Assembly (NCBI GenBank): GCA_905207485.1
Contig: CAJLLL010000002.1
Span: 20,447 to 84,446 of the forward strand
Origin: an uncultured Phascolarctobacterium sp.
GTDB lineage: Bacteria; Bacillota; Negativicutes; Acidaminococcales; Acidaminococcaceae
Length of the DNA: 64,000 nucleotides
Reading direction: 5' to 3'
Positions 17,335-26,586 of this stretch are shown here, one piece after another. The position numbers were made by a program, and so were the translations under genes. Each line of letters starts with the position of its first letter. The first letter of the stretch is position 1. A model generated the notes under the pieces. That model searched no databases, had not been told where the DNA came from, and worked only from the letters and a program-made list of their open reading frames with translations.

Positions 17335-19014
17335 TCAGTCTGTAACGTCAACCATAATGTCTGCCGTACCGTCCACAATAAAGTTTACTGTGGTTTTCTG
17401 TTTGGCAGGAGTGCCTGCAAGTGCCGCAGCAAAGCCTGTATCCTGCTGCTCTGCCATCATATCAGGATTTGGCAGCGCAGCAATGTCAACGATAATTTCA
17501 TTATTCTGGTCAGCGTTGTTGATATCTGCAATAAAGTCTTTTAAAGTGCGGCGCTGAGGCTGTTTGGCAGCAGGTATGCCTTCTTCCTGCTGGCGTTTCA
17601 TCAGTTCCTGCATCCACGCCAGACTGCTGCCGCCGCGCACATTAAGCGCCAGTTTGCCGGGCTGCTGCTGTTTTGGCACGGTAAACTGCACCGTTTTGGT
17701 TATTTTTGCCGAGCGGTAAGGCTGCATTTCCACATCAATGTTCAGCACCTCGCCCGGATGCACTTCCAGTTTTTGCGGACGGGCAGAAATAATCTCCGCT
17801 ACTTCCGGCTCCGTGCCGATAGCGACATTCGCTTCAATGTTATAAACATCTATTTTTTCAAACTTATTCTGCGCAAGCAATGTTGCCGCCTGCACCAGTT
17901 CCTGGCTAATCATTTTTAAAATGCCGGTATCGGCATAATACATATTTTCACGTTTAATTTCAATCTGCTCGCCGTTTGCGCTGCGCCCGTCAATGCGGAA
18001 ATCAAAACGCGCCGTACCGCCGCCTTCCCTGTCGGCAACACGGGTAACGGTGTTATAGGTAACGGCATCAACCATGGCAGGCAAAAGCACATCGTCGTCA
18101 ATAAGTTCGGTGCGTGCGCTGCCGTTTACCCCGCGCGAAGTATCCGTAACCGATACATACATGGGTATAACCTTAGGCTGCGCGCCGATTTCAGCAGCAA
18201 TGCCCGCGCTGCGGTCCTGCGTTACGGTGCCGATGGTCTCACCAAGATTACCAACTTTATAAGCGCTCTGCAAATTGGGCAGTGAAGTTAAAATCCACGC
18301 CCTTTCCAAAAAGTAATTGCTGTCGCCGCGCTGCATAAACGGATGCCCAAATGCCAGCAAGGTGCCGTCATCACCCATCCATGTTACCGTTCCCAATGCG
18401 CCAAGGCGGATATCGCCGCGTATCAGTGATACGCCGATAGCACTGCCCGGTTCAAGGGCTTTATCAGATGTGAAATTACCGCTTCCGCCTGCGCCAGTTG
18501 CGCTAAGCCCAAGCGGAGCAAGTTTTTGGTTTAAATAATCAAGCCCGGCAGAAGTAAAGCCTCCTGCCATCAGCATAGTGCTTTTAGGAATAAACTCCGA
18601 AGGGCGCGGGCTTGTTTCGTTCAACAAATCAAGCATCCTCCCGATAGGAGTTAAAAAGCAGTAGTGCGGGTCATTAAATTCCTTACCAAAAGCAACGGCG
18701 CCTACAAGACGGCCATCAATATAAACCGGGCTGCCGCTCATGCCCTGCGCCACGCCGCCGCTGTTTTCAATCAGGCTGCCGCCTGTACGCACAAGAATGC
18801 TGTAGCCGCTTGCCTCGCTGCCGGTAACGCCAATAACTTCCACGTCAAAATTTTCAACGGTATCGCCGCTCACAACGGTTTTGCCAATGCCGTGCATGCC
18901 AGGGCGCACATCTTCAACCGGCATCAGCGGCACATTAGCCGCACACACCAAAGGCAGGCTTAGCAGCAAAAGAATATTAAAAATAAATGATAATACTAAT
19001 TTTTTTGTTCTCAT
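17335..19014 (-). CDS. Secreted SpoIVB/S55-type serine peptidase-like protein
   Basis: The ATG at 19014 is chosen because GAGGG lies just before it and a signal peptide starts there; the open frame extends to 19083. The 559-residue product has a signal peptide (about 1-26), an N-terminal stretch ending in GGVAQGMSGSPVYIDG (the S55 catalytic-Ser motif, about residue 95) and, 120 residues later, LLAFGHPF (the S55 catalytic-His motif). A beta-rich C-terminal half follows. SpoIVB itself cleaves the mother-cell protease complex during sporulation, but no sporulation genes accompany this one. In a diderm it would act in the periplasm. Substrate unknown. Confidence 0.78.
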   Translation of the reverse strand: MRTKKLVLSFIFNILLLLSLPLVCAANVPLMPVEDVRPGMHGIGKTVVSGDTVENFDVEVIGVTGSEASGYSILVRTGGSLIENSGGVAQGMSGSPVYIDGRLVGAVAFGKEFNDPHYCFLTPIGRMLDLLNETSPRPSEFIPKSTMLMAGGFTSAGLDYLNQKLAPLGLSATGAGGSGNFTSDKALEPGSAIGVSLIRGDIRLGALGTVTWMGDDGTLLAFGHPFMQRGDSNYFLERAWILTSLPNLQSAYKVGNLGETIGTVTQDRSAGIAAEIGAQPKVIPMYVSVTDTSRGVNGSARTELIDDDVLLPAMVDAVTYNTVTRVADREGGGTARFDFRIDGRSANGEQIEIKRENMYYADTGILKMISQELVQAATLLAQNKFEKIDVYNIEANVAIGTEPEVAEIISARPQKLEVHPGEVLNIDVEMQPYRSAKITKTVQFTVPKQQQPGKLALNVRGGSSLAWMQELMKRQQEEGIPAAKQPQRRTLKDFIADINNADQNNEIIVDIAALPNPDMMAEQQDTGFAAALAGTPAKQKTTVNFIVDGTADIMVDVTD

Positions 19015-19115
19015 AAATCCCTCAGTTAATGCAAAACCGGCATGGGTACAACACCGCACGCCGGTTAAATTTGGTTTAAACAAACAGCCGCACGCAGATT
19101 GGCATGCATGGCTAT

Positions 19116-19144
19116 ATTATACTATTTAAAAATTTTTCTGGCAA
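19116..19144 (-). promoter_or_regulatory. Promoter of the S55-type peptidase gene
   Basis: Minus-strand TTGCCA and TATAAT are 17 bases apart, giving a leader of about 95 bases before the ATG at 19014. Confidence 0.65.
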
Positions 19145-19147
19145 GCA

Positions 19148-20548
19148 TCAGCCTTTGGTCGGGAATACGCCCAAGCCAACGCTTACTGGCCTTTCCGCGC
19201 CATCGGAAGGATTATTTAAAATTTTGCCGTCCAACACCATTTCGCTGCTGCCGCCGCCGTCAAAGTTCAGCGCCTGCCATGCGCCCAGCTTAACCATATA
19301 ATCGGCAAGTTCCTGCAAACTCATGCCGGAACTGCTGCGGCTGCGCCCATCAACTACCAGCAAAATAACAGTGCCGTCCTTTTTTATGCCAATGGCCGTA
19401 CGCGGCGCACGCCCGCGGGCTATGTCGGAAGCAATATTTTCTTCCGCACTGCGCACATCAGCTTTGCCATCCGCTACCAGCGAAGGGCCTGCACCCAGCA
19501 CAAGTTCCGCTTCATCGGCAGTTTCATTGCCCAAAGTTTCACGCAGGCGCACACGGTCGCCAACCTGTACGCGCTCCAACACTTTGGCGGCATCGCCGTG
19601 GGCAGATAAAACAACGCTGTCTGCATCAAGCTTCATATTGCCGTTCTTGCTTACTTCAGTTACCCTGCCATTATTGGCGATACGGATTTCATAGCCCCAT
19701 TGATTTGTTTTGGTGCTTTTGCCGTAATAATGCGTGTATACAACTACATCGCCGGCAATGCGGGCGCGGTTAATGCCTTTTACATCAATAAAAGTTCCCA
19801 GTTTGGGGAAGAAAGCGCGGCCCTGATATGATAAATCCTTCATTATCTGCGCTTTGCCGCCGTTTACAACAAAGGCGCTGCGCGGCTGGCTTTCCATGCC
19901 CATCCATTCGCCGTCCAGCTTCAGGTTGCCGATAATCCAGCCATCCGTATCAAAATAAGAAGCGTTAACTGCCGCACGTGCGCCGACAGCTTTGCTTGCC
20001 TTCAGCAAAGTTCCGCGCCCGTTTCTGTTTACTGCCCCGCTGAAAGGTTTTAAAGTGTAACGGTTTTTGGGTGCAATTTCCAAAATATTTACTTCTACCG
20101 GCAAACCGTTCATATCTTCACGGCGGTAAATATGTGTCAGCCCCTTGCCCATATCATTTTTGGTATTTTCCACACGGATGCGGAAAATATCCAGCACCAG
20201 GCGGTCAGGCTGCTTTAATACCAATACCTTATGCTGCGCCTCGCTTTTTAAATCTACAATGAGGCGTGTTTTATCGCCCTTTTCTTCAAGGCGCGCCTTT
20301 TTGATAATCGGGTCTTTTACTTTGGAAACAATATCATCTGCAAGTTCAGCATCAAGTTCCAACACAAGCTGCTTTTTAGTATTTTTAATTTCTTTGTAGT
20401 TAATTTTACCGTCTGCATCAACAACAAAACGTATTTTGCTGGGGCTGCTGCTGAAACGGAAGTTCTGCACTTCTGCTGCCATTGCCGCCACCGGCACGGC
20501 CAAAACAAGCAGTGTTACCGCAGCCAGCCTGCCTAAAAGTTTTAACAT
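19148..20548 (-). CDS. AMIN-like and phosphodiester glycosidase (NAGPA) domain protein
   Basis: The start at 20548 is set by GGAGG seven bases before the ATG. The 466-residue secreted protein has a signal peptide (about 1-24), an AMIN-like beta domain (about 25-125, FRFSSSPSKIRFVVDADGK) and a NAGPA domain (about 165-466). The NAGPA motifs are RAAVNASYFDTDG, GRAPRTAIGIKKDG and NFDGGGSSEMVLDG. NAGPA domains cleave sugar phosphodiesters, and bacterial members are often wall-associated. AMIN domains target proteins to the cell wall. It lies downstream of mreB and murA, which supports a wall-related periplasmic role. Substrate unknown. Confidence 0.85.
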   Translation of the reverse strand: MLKLLGRLAAVTLLVLAVPVAAMAAEVQNFRFSSSPSKIRFVVDADGKINYKEIKNTKKQLVLELDAELADDIVSKVKDPIIKKARLEEKGDKTRLIVDLKSEAQHKVLVLKQPDRLVLDIFRIRVENTKNDMGKGLTHIYRREDMNGLPVEVNILEIAPKNRYTLKPFSGAVNRNGRGTLLKASKAVGARAAVNASYFDTDGWIIGNLKLDGEWMGMESQPRSAFVVNGGKAQIMKDLSYQGRAFFPKLGTFIDVKGINRARIAGDVVVYTHYYGKSTKTNQWGYEIRIANNGRVTEVSKNGNMKLDADSVVLSAHGDAAKVLERVQVGDRVRLRETLGNETADEAELVLGAGPSLVADGKADVRSAEENIASDIARGRAPRTAIGIKKDGTVILLVVDGRSRSSSGMSLQELADYMVKLGAWQALNFDGGGSSEMVLDGKILNNPSDGAERPVSVGLGVFPTKG

Positions 20549-20573
20549 TGTTCTTACCTCCATGCCAAAAAAC

Positions 20574-20599
20574 AATACACAGCCCTAAGGCTGTGTATT
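20574..20599 (-). terminator. Terminator downstream of mreB
   Basis: An 11-bp perfect stem (AATACACAGCC with GGCTGTGTATT, 4-base loop) is followed by TTGTTTTTT on the minus strand. Confidence 0.8.
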
Positions 20600-20614
20600 A
20601 AATGCAATCTGCAA

Positions 20615-21631
20615 TCAATCGTTGCCGACAACCGAACCGGGGCGCAGGCTGTTAAGCTCTGCCAGTGCCTTGCCGGTACCCATGGCAACGCAGTCCAGCG
20701 GGTTTTCGGCAACAGTCGTTTTAATGCCGGTTTCGTCGGTTAAAAGCTGTGCCAGGCCATCAAGCAAAGCACCGCCGCCGGTAAGCACCATGCCTTTGTC
20801 AACAATATCTGCCGAAAGTTCCGGCGGGCATTTTTCCAATACGCTGCGCACGGTAGCAATCATGGAATAAACCGGCTCGCGCAATGCTGCACGCGCATCT
20901 GCCGAAGTAACTTTAATAGTGGTAGGCATGCCGGTAACAAGGTCACGCCCGCGTACTTCAATAGCTTCGCTTCTGCCCTCGGAATGTACCGTTGCCACTT
21001 TCATCTTGATTTCTTCAGCAGTCGGTTCGCCAATCAGCACATTATGCACTTTTTTTACATAGCGCACAATGGCATCGTCAAAAGCATCGCCGCCCACGCG
21101 GATGGAAGAATCTACAACCACGCCGCCCAGGCTTAAAATAGCAATATCGGTTGTGCCGCCGCCGATGTCAATAACCATGCTGCCGCTCGGCACGCTGATA
21201 TCAAGCCCTGCGCCCAAAGCCGCAGCAAGAGGTTCTTCAATTAAATAAGTTTTGGAAGCGCCTGCCTGCTTAGCTGCTTCAAGCACGGCGCGTTTTTCTA
21301 CGGAAGTAATGCCGGTAGGAATGCTGACCATGATGCGCGGCTTGCTGAAAAAGCTTTTGCCTGCCACACGCGCCACTACAAACTCCAGCATTTTCTGCGT
21401 TACGGTATAGTTGGCAATAACGCCTTCTTTTAACGGACGGATTACGGAAATATTGCCCGGCACTTTGCCAATCATATCGCGGGCTTCGTTGCCCACTGCC
21501 AGAATTTTATTTTTGCTTTTATTAATCGCTACTACGGAAGGCTCGTCAAACACAATGCCTTTGCCCTTGATGTATACCAAAAGGTTGGCAGTGCCAAGGT
21601 CGATGCCTATATCAACACTGTTAAAAAACAT
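20615..21631 (-). CDS. mreB: Rod-shape determining actin homologue MreB/Mbl
   Basis: MreB filaments under the inner membrane guide lateral wall synthesis. The 338-residue protein has the actin-fold motifs: phosphate-1 IGIDLGTANLLVY (about 8-20), phosphate-2 VIDIGGGTTDIAI (about 160) and the adenosine-binding VLTGGGALLDGL (about 290). Length is normal. No mreC or mreD follows; instead it lies 14 bp downstream of murA and upstream of the NAGPA gene. The pairing with murA resembles the Bacillus mbl/murA neighbourhood, so it may be an Mbl-type paralogue rather than the mreBCD copy. Confidence 0.95.
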   Translation of the reverse strand: MFFNSVDIGIDLGTANLLVYIKGKGIVFDEPSVVAINKSKNKILAVGNEARDMIGKVPGNISVIRPLKEGVIANYTVTQKMLEFVVARVAGKSFFSKPRIMVSIPTGITSVEKRAVLEAAKQAGASKTYLIEEPLAAALGAGLDISVPSGSMVIDIGGGTTDIAILSLGGVVVDSSIRVGGDAFDDAIVRYVKKVHNVLIGEPTAEEIKMKVATVHSEGRSEAIEVRGRDLVTGMPTTIKVTSADARAALREPVYSMIATVRSVLEKCPPELSADIVDKGMVLTGGGALLDGLAQLLTDETGIKTTVAENPLDCVAMGTGKALAELNSLRPGSVVGND

Positions 21632-21645
21632 ATCTTCACCTACTT

Positions 21646-22911
21646 TTAATCTTTCGTGCCGACGCGCTCAATATCCGCGCCCAGTTTTTTCAGTTTGGCC
21701 ACAATCTCTTCGTAGCCGCGGTCAATATGGTAAATATCGCAAATTTCGGTTGCTCCTTCTGCTACCAGTCCGGCCAAAATCATAGCCGCACCGGCGCGCA
21801 GGTCGGTTGCCCTTACCGTGCAGCCTGTTAGATGCGCAGGCCCGGTAATAACGGCGCTGCGCCCTTCGGTTGTAATATTGGCTCCCATGCGGTTAAGTTC
21901 AACAACGTGCATAAAACGGTTTTCAAAAACGGTTTCGGTAACTTTGCTGCGCCCTTCGGCAACAGAAAGCATAGCCATCATCTGTGCCTGCATATCGGTC
22001 GGGAAGCCCGGATAAGGCAAAGTTTTAATATCGACAGCTTTTAAATTGCCGTCAGAAGCAACGTGGATACGGTCAATGTCTTCTTCTACCAGCGCACCAG
22101 CTTCACGCAGTTTGGCAATAAGCGGTTTCTGATGTTCCGGCAGTACATTTTCAATAATAACATCGCCGCCGGTCATTGCTGCGGCAATCATATAAGTGCC
22201 TGCCTCAATGCGGTCGGGAATAACGGAATGCTGTACGCCGTGCAGTTCGCTTACGCCTTCAATAGTTATTACATTAGTGCCGGCACCGCGTACACGTGCG
22301 CCCATCTGGTTCAAATAGTTGGCGAGGTCAACAATTTCAGGCTCTTCGGCAGGGTTCTCCAGCACCGTTGTGCCTTTGGCCATAGCCGCCGCCATCATAA
22401 TATTTTCCGTTGCGCCAACGCTCGGAAAATCAAGGTAAATGTTCGTGCCAACCATGCCGTCCGGCGCACTGGCTTCAATATAGCCGTGCCCCTGCTCAAT
22501 TTTTACACCCAAAGCTTCAAAACCCTTCAAATGTAAATCAATCGGGCGCGTGCCGATAGCGCAGCCGCCAGGCTGGGAAATACGCGCATAACCCTTGCGC
22601 GCCAATAACGGACCCATAACAAGGAATGATGCACGCATGGAGCGCACCAGTTCGTAAGGAGCCTCGCATGAAGTAATCTCGCGGCTGTCAATATTAAGCG
22701 TATGCGGCTCGGAAGCATCAACCTTAATGCCAAGGCATTCCAGCACAGCACAAATAGTGCGTACATCTTCAAGCGCCGGAATTTCATCCAGCCTGCTGGG
22801 AGAAGTACCCAAAATAGAAGCGGCAATAATCGGCAACACGGCGTTTTTGGCGCCGCTTGTTTTTACCGTACCGATGAGGCGGCTGCCGCCTTTAACTATC
22901 AATCTTTCCAA
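21646..22911 (-). CDS. murA: UDP-N-acetylglucosamine 1-carboxyvinyltransferase MurA
   Basis: MurA transfers enolpyruvate from PEP to UDP-GlcNAc, the first committed step of peptidoglycan synthesis. The start is TTG 22911 (MERLIVKGG), with GGAG nine bases upstream and exact match to the family N-terminus. The open frame runs on to 22992 without further homology. The 421-residue protein has the [11 protein letters not shown] motif near residue 20 and the catalytic Cys in [14 protein letters not shown] (about 115), so it should be fosfomycin-sensitive. Followed by mreB after 14 bp. Confidence 0.95.
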   Translation of the reverse strand: MERLIVKGGSRLIGTVKTSGAKNAVLPIIAASILGTSPSRLDEIPALEDVRTICAVLECLGIKVDASEPHTLNIDSREITSCEAPYELVRSMRASFLVMGPLLARKGYARISQPGGCAIGTRPIDLHLKGFEALGVKIEQGHGYIEASAPDGMVGTNIYLDFPSVGATENIMMAAAMAKGTTVLENPAEEPEIVDLANYLNQMGARVRGAGTNVITIEGVSELHGVQHSVIPDRIEAGTYMIAAAMTGGDVIIENVLPEHQKPLIAKLREAGALVEEDIDRIHVASDGNLKAVDIKTLPYPGFPTDMQAQMMAMLSVAEGRSKVTETVFENRFMHVVELNRMGANITTEGRSAVITGPAHLTGCTVRATDLRAGAAMILAGLVAEGATEICDIYHIDRGYEEIVAKLKKLGADIERVGTKD

Positions 22912-23022
22912 CTGCAAACTCTCCTGTTCTTTCAACCATTCTATAAAAAGGCAGACTTCTAAAAATAAATATTTTCTGTGATAGTTTATCACTTTTTTTG
23001 CAGCTTGGCAATCATTACGCTA

Positions 23023-23058
23023 ATAAAAAACGCCCGCCGTTTTTTATAGCGGCAGGCG
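23023..23058 (-). terminator. Terminator between the 64-residue orphan gene and murA
   Basis: An interrupted 9-bp GC stem (CGCC-GCCG with CGGC-GGCG) is followed by GTTTTTTATT on the minus strand, so the small gene upstream forms its own transcript. Confidence 0.75.
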
Positions 23059-23084
23059 GTAAAATGCACTGTAAACATATGCCG

Positions 23085-23279
23085 TCAAATGCTGCGGTTC
23101 TGCATTTTCAGACGTTCGGCAAGGATGTTGTAATTAGTTTCCTTTTCCATAATTTCTTTTTTAATTTCAGCGATGATATCAGGGTCTTCTTCTGTTTTCA
23201 AGCGTTCGCGCAGTTCCTGCACAGCCTGCCTGAGTTCAAACATTTTATTTCCGGAAACGGTATTGAATACGTCAGCCAC
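23085..23279 (-). CDS. 64-residue coiled-coil protein of unknown function
   Basis: Start set at GTG 23279, nine bases after GGGAG; the open frame extends to a TTG at 23288 that touches the Shine-Dalgarno. The product (MADVFNTVSG...) is almost entirely helical and highly charged, with heptad-like spacing across VQELRERLKTEEDPDIIAEI and IMEKETNYNILAERLKMQ. No signal peptide or membrane span. It has a strong promoter of its own and a terminator before murA, so it is an independent transcript. I do not recognise the family. Confidence 0.65.
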   Translation of the reverse strand: MADVFNTVSGNKMFELRQAVQELRERLKTEEDPDIIAEIKKEIMEKETNYNILAERLKMQNRSI

Positions 23280-23311
23280 AACAATCAACTCCCATCATTC
23301 TTTGTATTTTT

Positions 23312-23340
23312 ATTATACCAAAAAATGAAGCTATAAGCAA
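23312..23340 (-). promoter_or_regulatory. Promoter of the 64-residue protein gene
   Basis: Minus-strand TTGCTT and TATAAT are 17 bases apart, about 30 bases upstream of the GTG start. Confidence 0.7.
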
Positions 23341-23470
23341 AGTTTTATTTTGCATGTTGCCTGTAAAAATTTAACAAAATTTCACAATTAGGCACTAAAT
23401 TTACATGCTGTACTGATAAAATTTCAGCGGCATTTCATTAATATATGAACACAGTAATTAAACATACAAA

Positions 23471-23496
23471 AAACGGACGGCATAAGCCGTCCGTTT
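23471..23496 (-). terminator. Terminator of the SLH porin gene
   Basis: Perfect 11-bp stem (AAACGGACGGC with GCCGTCCGTTT, loop ATAA) followed by TTTTTTG on the minus strand, 35 bases after the porin stop codon. Confidence 0.85.
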
Positions 23497-23530
23497 GTAG
23501 CCTTTAATATTAAACTTATTAAAGTTAGGA

Positions 23531-24799
23531 TTAGAAAGTGAAGTACAGTTCGGAGAAGATGGTTTCTGCGTCTTTGCCGTTTTCTTTGCCTTCAAAGTCA
23601 TAGTAGTTAACTACTGCAACGATGTTTTTAGCAACTGCCCAGCTTGCGCCTACATTCCAGCCCTTGTAACCTTCGTCAAAAATACTACCAGCTTTATACT
23701 GACCATTTTCATCATAAGTTCTACCAACGAAACCATCAGTAGTCGGGCTGAGGTAAGCATTAGCAGACTGGTCAAAATAACCTACGTGCAGGCCATAGGA
23801 ACCCGGTTCGTCAGCTTTAGCGCCTTTCCAGGAAACATCTGCCCACCAGCCGTCTTTATCGGTGTCATAGTAATCTTCATTGCCGCGCATATATTCAGCA
23901 GCCAGTACAAAATCAGGAGCGAAGTTATAGTTGAAACCTACGTTCCAAATTTCTTTATCCATATTGTCAGTATTAGCAACAGGTCTATTTTCTACAGTTG
24001 CATGACCGGAAGCATCAGTTTCGAGGTAAGCAGCATAAGCGTTTACTGCACCCATGTCAGCTTCAACACCTACAACATAGAGACGGTCTTCGGAATCAAA
24101 CAGATAATCAACGTTGTCATCCTGGTGGCTTGCACCTTTAGCAGCCAAGCCAAATACTTTTACTTTATCGCCATAGGAAACTTTAACGCCATCGAGATAG
24201 GAATCAAGTACGTTACCGGTGAAGAGAACTTCATTCCAACGGCCAGCCTGTACATCTAAGCCGCCAAGACGGCCATTCAGATATGCACGGTTAAGAACTA
24301 CATCTTCATCGCCTTCTTCATTGCTGAAGTCCTGAGTGTTCTGGAACATGCCGGTGTAAGTCCAGTCTTCGTTAACTTCGCCAGTTACCCACAAACGGGT
24401 ACGGAGAGCAGCGTTATCGCCATCAACATCGCCGCTAAGATCTTTGTAGGAAGCACGGATCTGACCGGTGATTTTTACGTTGTCGGATTTTTTCTCAAGG
24501 TTAGCAACGCGAACGCCAAGGCTGTCAAGTTCGTCAGCAAATTCTGCTGCCAGTTTGTCTACGTTAGCGCCTTTAGCCATAGCTTTAGCAACAATCTGAG
24601 CCATTTCGTAACGGGTCATCAGTTTGTCACCGCCGTAGGTGCCGTCGGGATAACCGTCAACAACGCCTGCTGCAGCCAGTTTGTTTACAGCATCATAAGC
24701 CCAATGACCAGCCGGTACATCGGAGAAGGGGTTTGCGGCATAAGCGCTTGCAGTTACGCCAAGAGCCATTGCCATTGCGAGAACTAAAGATTTTTTCAT
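23531..24799 (-). CDS. SLH-domain outer-membrane porin (OmpM type)
   Basis: The 422-residue protein has a signal peptide (about 1-21) and one SLH domain (about 23-85, NPFSDVPAGHWAYDAVNKLAAAGVVDGYPDGTYG). A short coiled coil follows (about 88-108), then a beta-barrel of alternating aromatic strands ending in Phe (SELYFTF). In Negativicutes, OmpM proteins use the SLH domain to grip polyamine-modified peptidoglycan and so tie the outer membrane to the wall while acting as the main porin. The gene has a strong promoter, a long leader and its own terminator, as expected for an abundant protein. Confidence 0.92.
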   Translation of the reverse strand: MKKSLVLAMAMALGVTASAYAANPFSDVPAGHWAYDAVNKLAAAGVVDGYPDGTYGGDKLMTRYEMAQIVAKAMAKGANVDKLAAEFADELDSLGVRVANLEKKSDNVKITGQIRASYKDLSGDVDGDNAALRTRLWVTGEVNEDWTYTGMFQNTQDFSNEEGDEDVVLNRAYLNGRLGGLDVQAGRWNEVLFTGNVLDSYLDGVKVSYGDKVKVFGLAAKGASHQDDNVDYLFDSEDRLYVVGVEADMGAVNAYAAYLETDASGHATVENRPVANTDNMDKEIWNVGFNYNFAPDFVLAAEYMRGNEDYYDTDKDGWWADVSWKGAKADEPGSYGLHVGYFDQSANAYLSPTTDGFVGRTYDENGQYKAGSIFDEGYKGWNVGASWAVAKNIVAVVNYYDFEGKENGKDAETIFSELYFTF

Positions 24800-24956
24800 T
24801 TTTCATTCCTCCAGGGAAAGTAAATTTTTATCCTTAGCCGAAACCTTTTGTTCAAAACTTCCCTTACTGGTCTTTTATGCGCGAGTTGCCATGTTTCCTC
24901 TGCAACCAAACCAATGCAGTCCGTCTTTTGCAAACTGTTCTTTTAAGGATGTGTAC

Positions 24957-24985
24957 ACTTTACCACAATTTCACAATGCCGTCAA
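24957..24985 (-). promoter_or_regulatory. Strong promoter of the SLH porin gene with a ~150-base leader
   Basis: Minus-strand TTGACG and TAAAGT boxes are 17 bases apart. The mRNA would start near 24950, leaving a leader of about 150 bases before the GGAGG and ATG at 24799. The leader could hold post-transcriptional control but I see no named motif in it. Confidence 0.7.
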
Positions 24986-25036
24986 TATTATTTTACAATT
25001 TTTTGTGAATTTTTATGAATTTTGAGTACATATAAA

Positions 25037-25066
25037 AACAGACAGCGCTTAAAACGCTGCCTGTTT
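25037..25066 (-). terminator. Terminator of the pyrophosphatase gene
   Basis: Stem AAACAGACAGCG with CGCTGCCTGTTT (one mismatch) and T-run on the minus strand, 20 bases after the stop. Confidence 0.7.
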
Positions 25067-25085
25067 GTTAAAAACTTTACATTAT

Positions 25086-26414
25086 TTATTTACTGAAAGC
25101 ATCCGTCAAAGGCGGTACAATTTGTTTTTTGCGGGAAAGTACGCCCGGCAGATAATAATGGCCAACGCCTTCCGGTTTGCCGAAAGCTTCGGTAACTTTT
25201 GCCTGGTTAACGCCTGCAACCAAAAGGTCGGTAGCTTCGGAAAGAATATCCGTTACCATCAGGAAAGAAAGATCAAATCCTTCTGCTTCACGCATAGTTT
25301 CCAGTGCCGTTAAAAGTTCCGGCATTTTATCCAGCCCCTGCTGACGGCCTAAAATGTTAATCTGCGCTACGCTTGCTTTGGTTTCGCCAAAGTCGAACTC
25401 TTTCAGGTCGGTGCGTACCAGTTCGTCTGCACTTAAACGCGCAATTACAGAACCCTGTTTCAGTTCTTCCATGGCATAGGCTTCCAAATCTTCAAGTCCT
25501 GCAAGTTTTTGCAGTTTGGCAGCTGCATCTTTGTCCTGCTGGGTAGTAGTCGGGCTGCGGAAATACAGGGTATCGGAAATAATTGCCGATAAAAGCAGTC
25601 CCGCAATTTCACGCGGCAGTTCTACTTTATAGGTTTCCGCCATATTGGTAACGATGGTTGCAGTGCAGCCTACTGGTTCTTCGCGGATATAGATAGGAGC
25701 CGCAGTATGCAGGCCGCCCATGCGGTGATGGTCAATTACTTCAATGATTTCCGCTTCTTCGCTGCCTTCAACAGCCTGTGCGCGTTCGTTGTGGTCAACA
25801 AGGATAAGCTGGGTTTTATCCGGTTTCAGCAGGCGAACCTTGTCAATCATACCAATGTAGCGGCCGCCTTCAACAACCGGATAGGAGCGGAAGTTGGTAT
25901 CGAGCATTGCATTTTTAACGTCATCCAGAAGTTCGTTGTTGTTAAAGGAAACAACGCTGGTGGTCATCAAATCTTTAACCGGTGCATCCAAAAGCTGGCT
26001 GTAATCAACGGCGCCGGTTTCGTTTTCCTGTGCGCAAAGTTCTTTATAGAAGCATTTGGCAAGGTCGGTTACGGTAACAACGCCTTCAATGTTTTCCGGC
26101 GTGCCAACAGGCATGCAACGTACGCCGTAATCGGTAAACAAATGGCTTACCTCGCGCAGTTTGGTTTCTGCGTTCAGCATCGGCACGGCAATAAGTTCAA
26201 TATCTTTCAGGCGGGGATACATATCTTCAAGCAAAACAGGTTCTTCCACGCCAAAATAATTTAAAACATACTGGGTTTCGGGGTTCAGCGCACCTGCGCG
26301 GGCTGCCACGGCGTTAACGCCAAGCTGCCTTTTAAGCCACGCATAAGCAACTGCGGAGCAGATAGAATCTGTATCCGGGTTGCGGTGGCCGATAACATAT
26401 ACTGGTTTATCCAC
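25086..26414 (-). CDS. ppaC: Manganese-dependent inorganic pyrophosphatase with CBS domains (family II)
   Basis: Hydrolyses pyrophosphate to drive biosynthetic reactions. The start at GTG 26414 (MDKPVYVIGHRNPDTDS) follows GGAAG by 8 bases and matches the family; the open frame reaches 26555. The 442-residue protein has the DHH-type metal motifs GHRNPDTDSI (about 9-18) and VIDHHRMGG (about 235), with a pair of CBS domains inserted between them (about 70-215). The DHHA2 domain follows. Length is normal for CBS-pyrophosphatases without a DRTGG domain. CBS domains of this family bind adenine nucleotides and tune activity. Confidence 0.93.
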   Translation of the reverse strand: MDKPVYVIGHRNPDTDSICSAVAYAWLKRQLGVNAVAARAGALNPETQYVLNYFGVEEPVLLEDMYPRLKDIELIAVPMLNAETKLREVSHLFTDYGVRCMPVGTPENIEGVVTVTDLAKCFYKELCAQENETGAVDYSQLLDAPVKDLMTTSVVSFNNNELLDDVKNAMLDTNFRSYPVVEGGRYIGMIDKVRLLKPDKTQLILVDHNERAQAVEGSEEAEIIEVIDHHRMGGLHTAAPIYIREEPVGCTATIVTNMAETYKVELPREIAGLLLSAIISDTLYFRSPTTTQQDKDAAAKLQKLAGLEDLEAYAMEELKQGSVIARLSADELVRTDLKEFDFGETKASVAQINILGRQQGLDKMPELLTALETMREAEGFDLSFLMVTDILSEATDLLVAGVNQAKVTEAFGKPEGVGHYYLPGVLSRKKQIVPPLTDAFSK

Positions 26415-26586
26415 GTTCAGCACTTCCTTTTTACAGGCAGCCGGGCTGCCGTTCTTAATTTTTCGGTATCTTTTATTATACCACGCTTTGCCCTGCCCTG
26501 TCACCGCTTTTTGCCTGCCAGCGGCAAACAAAACCTTTTTGCGGGCAATAAACACAAAATATTAATACGGTTCTATAAAAGTAAAT

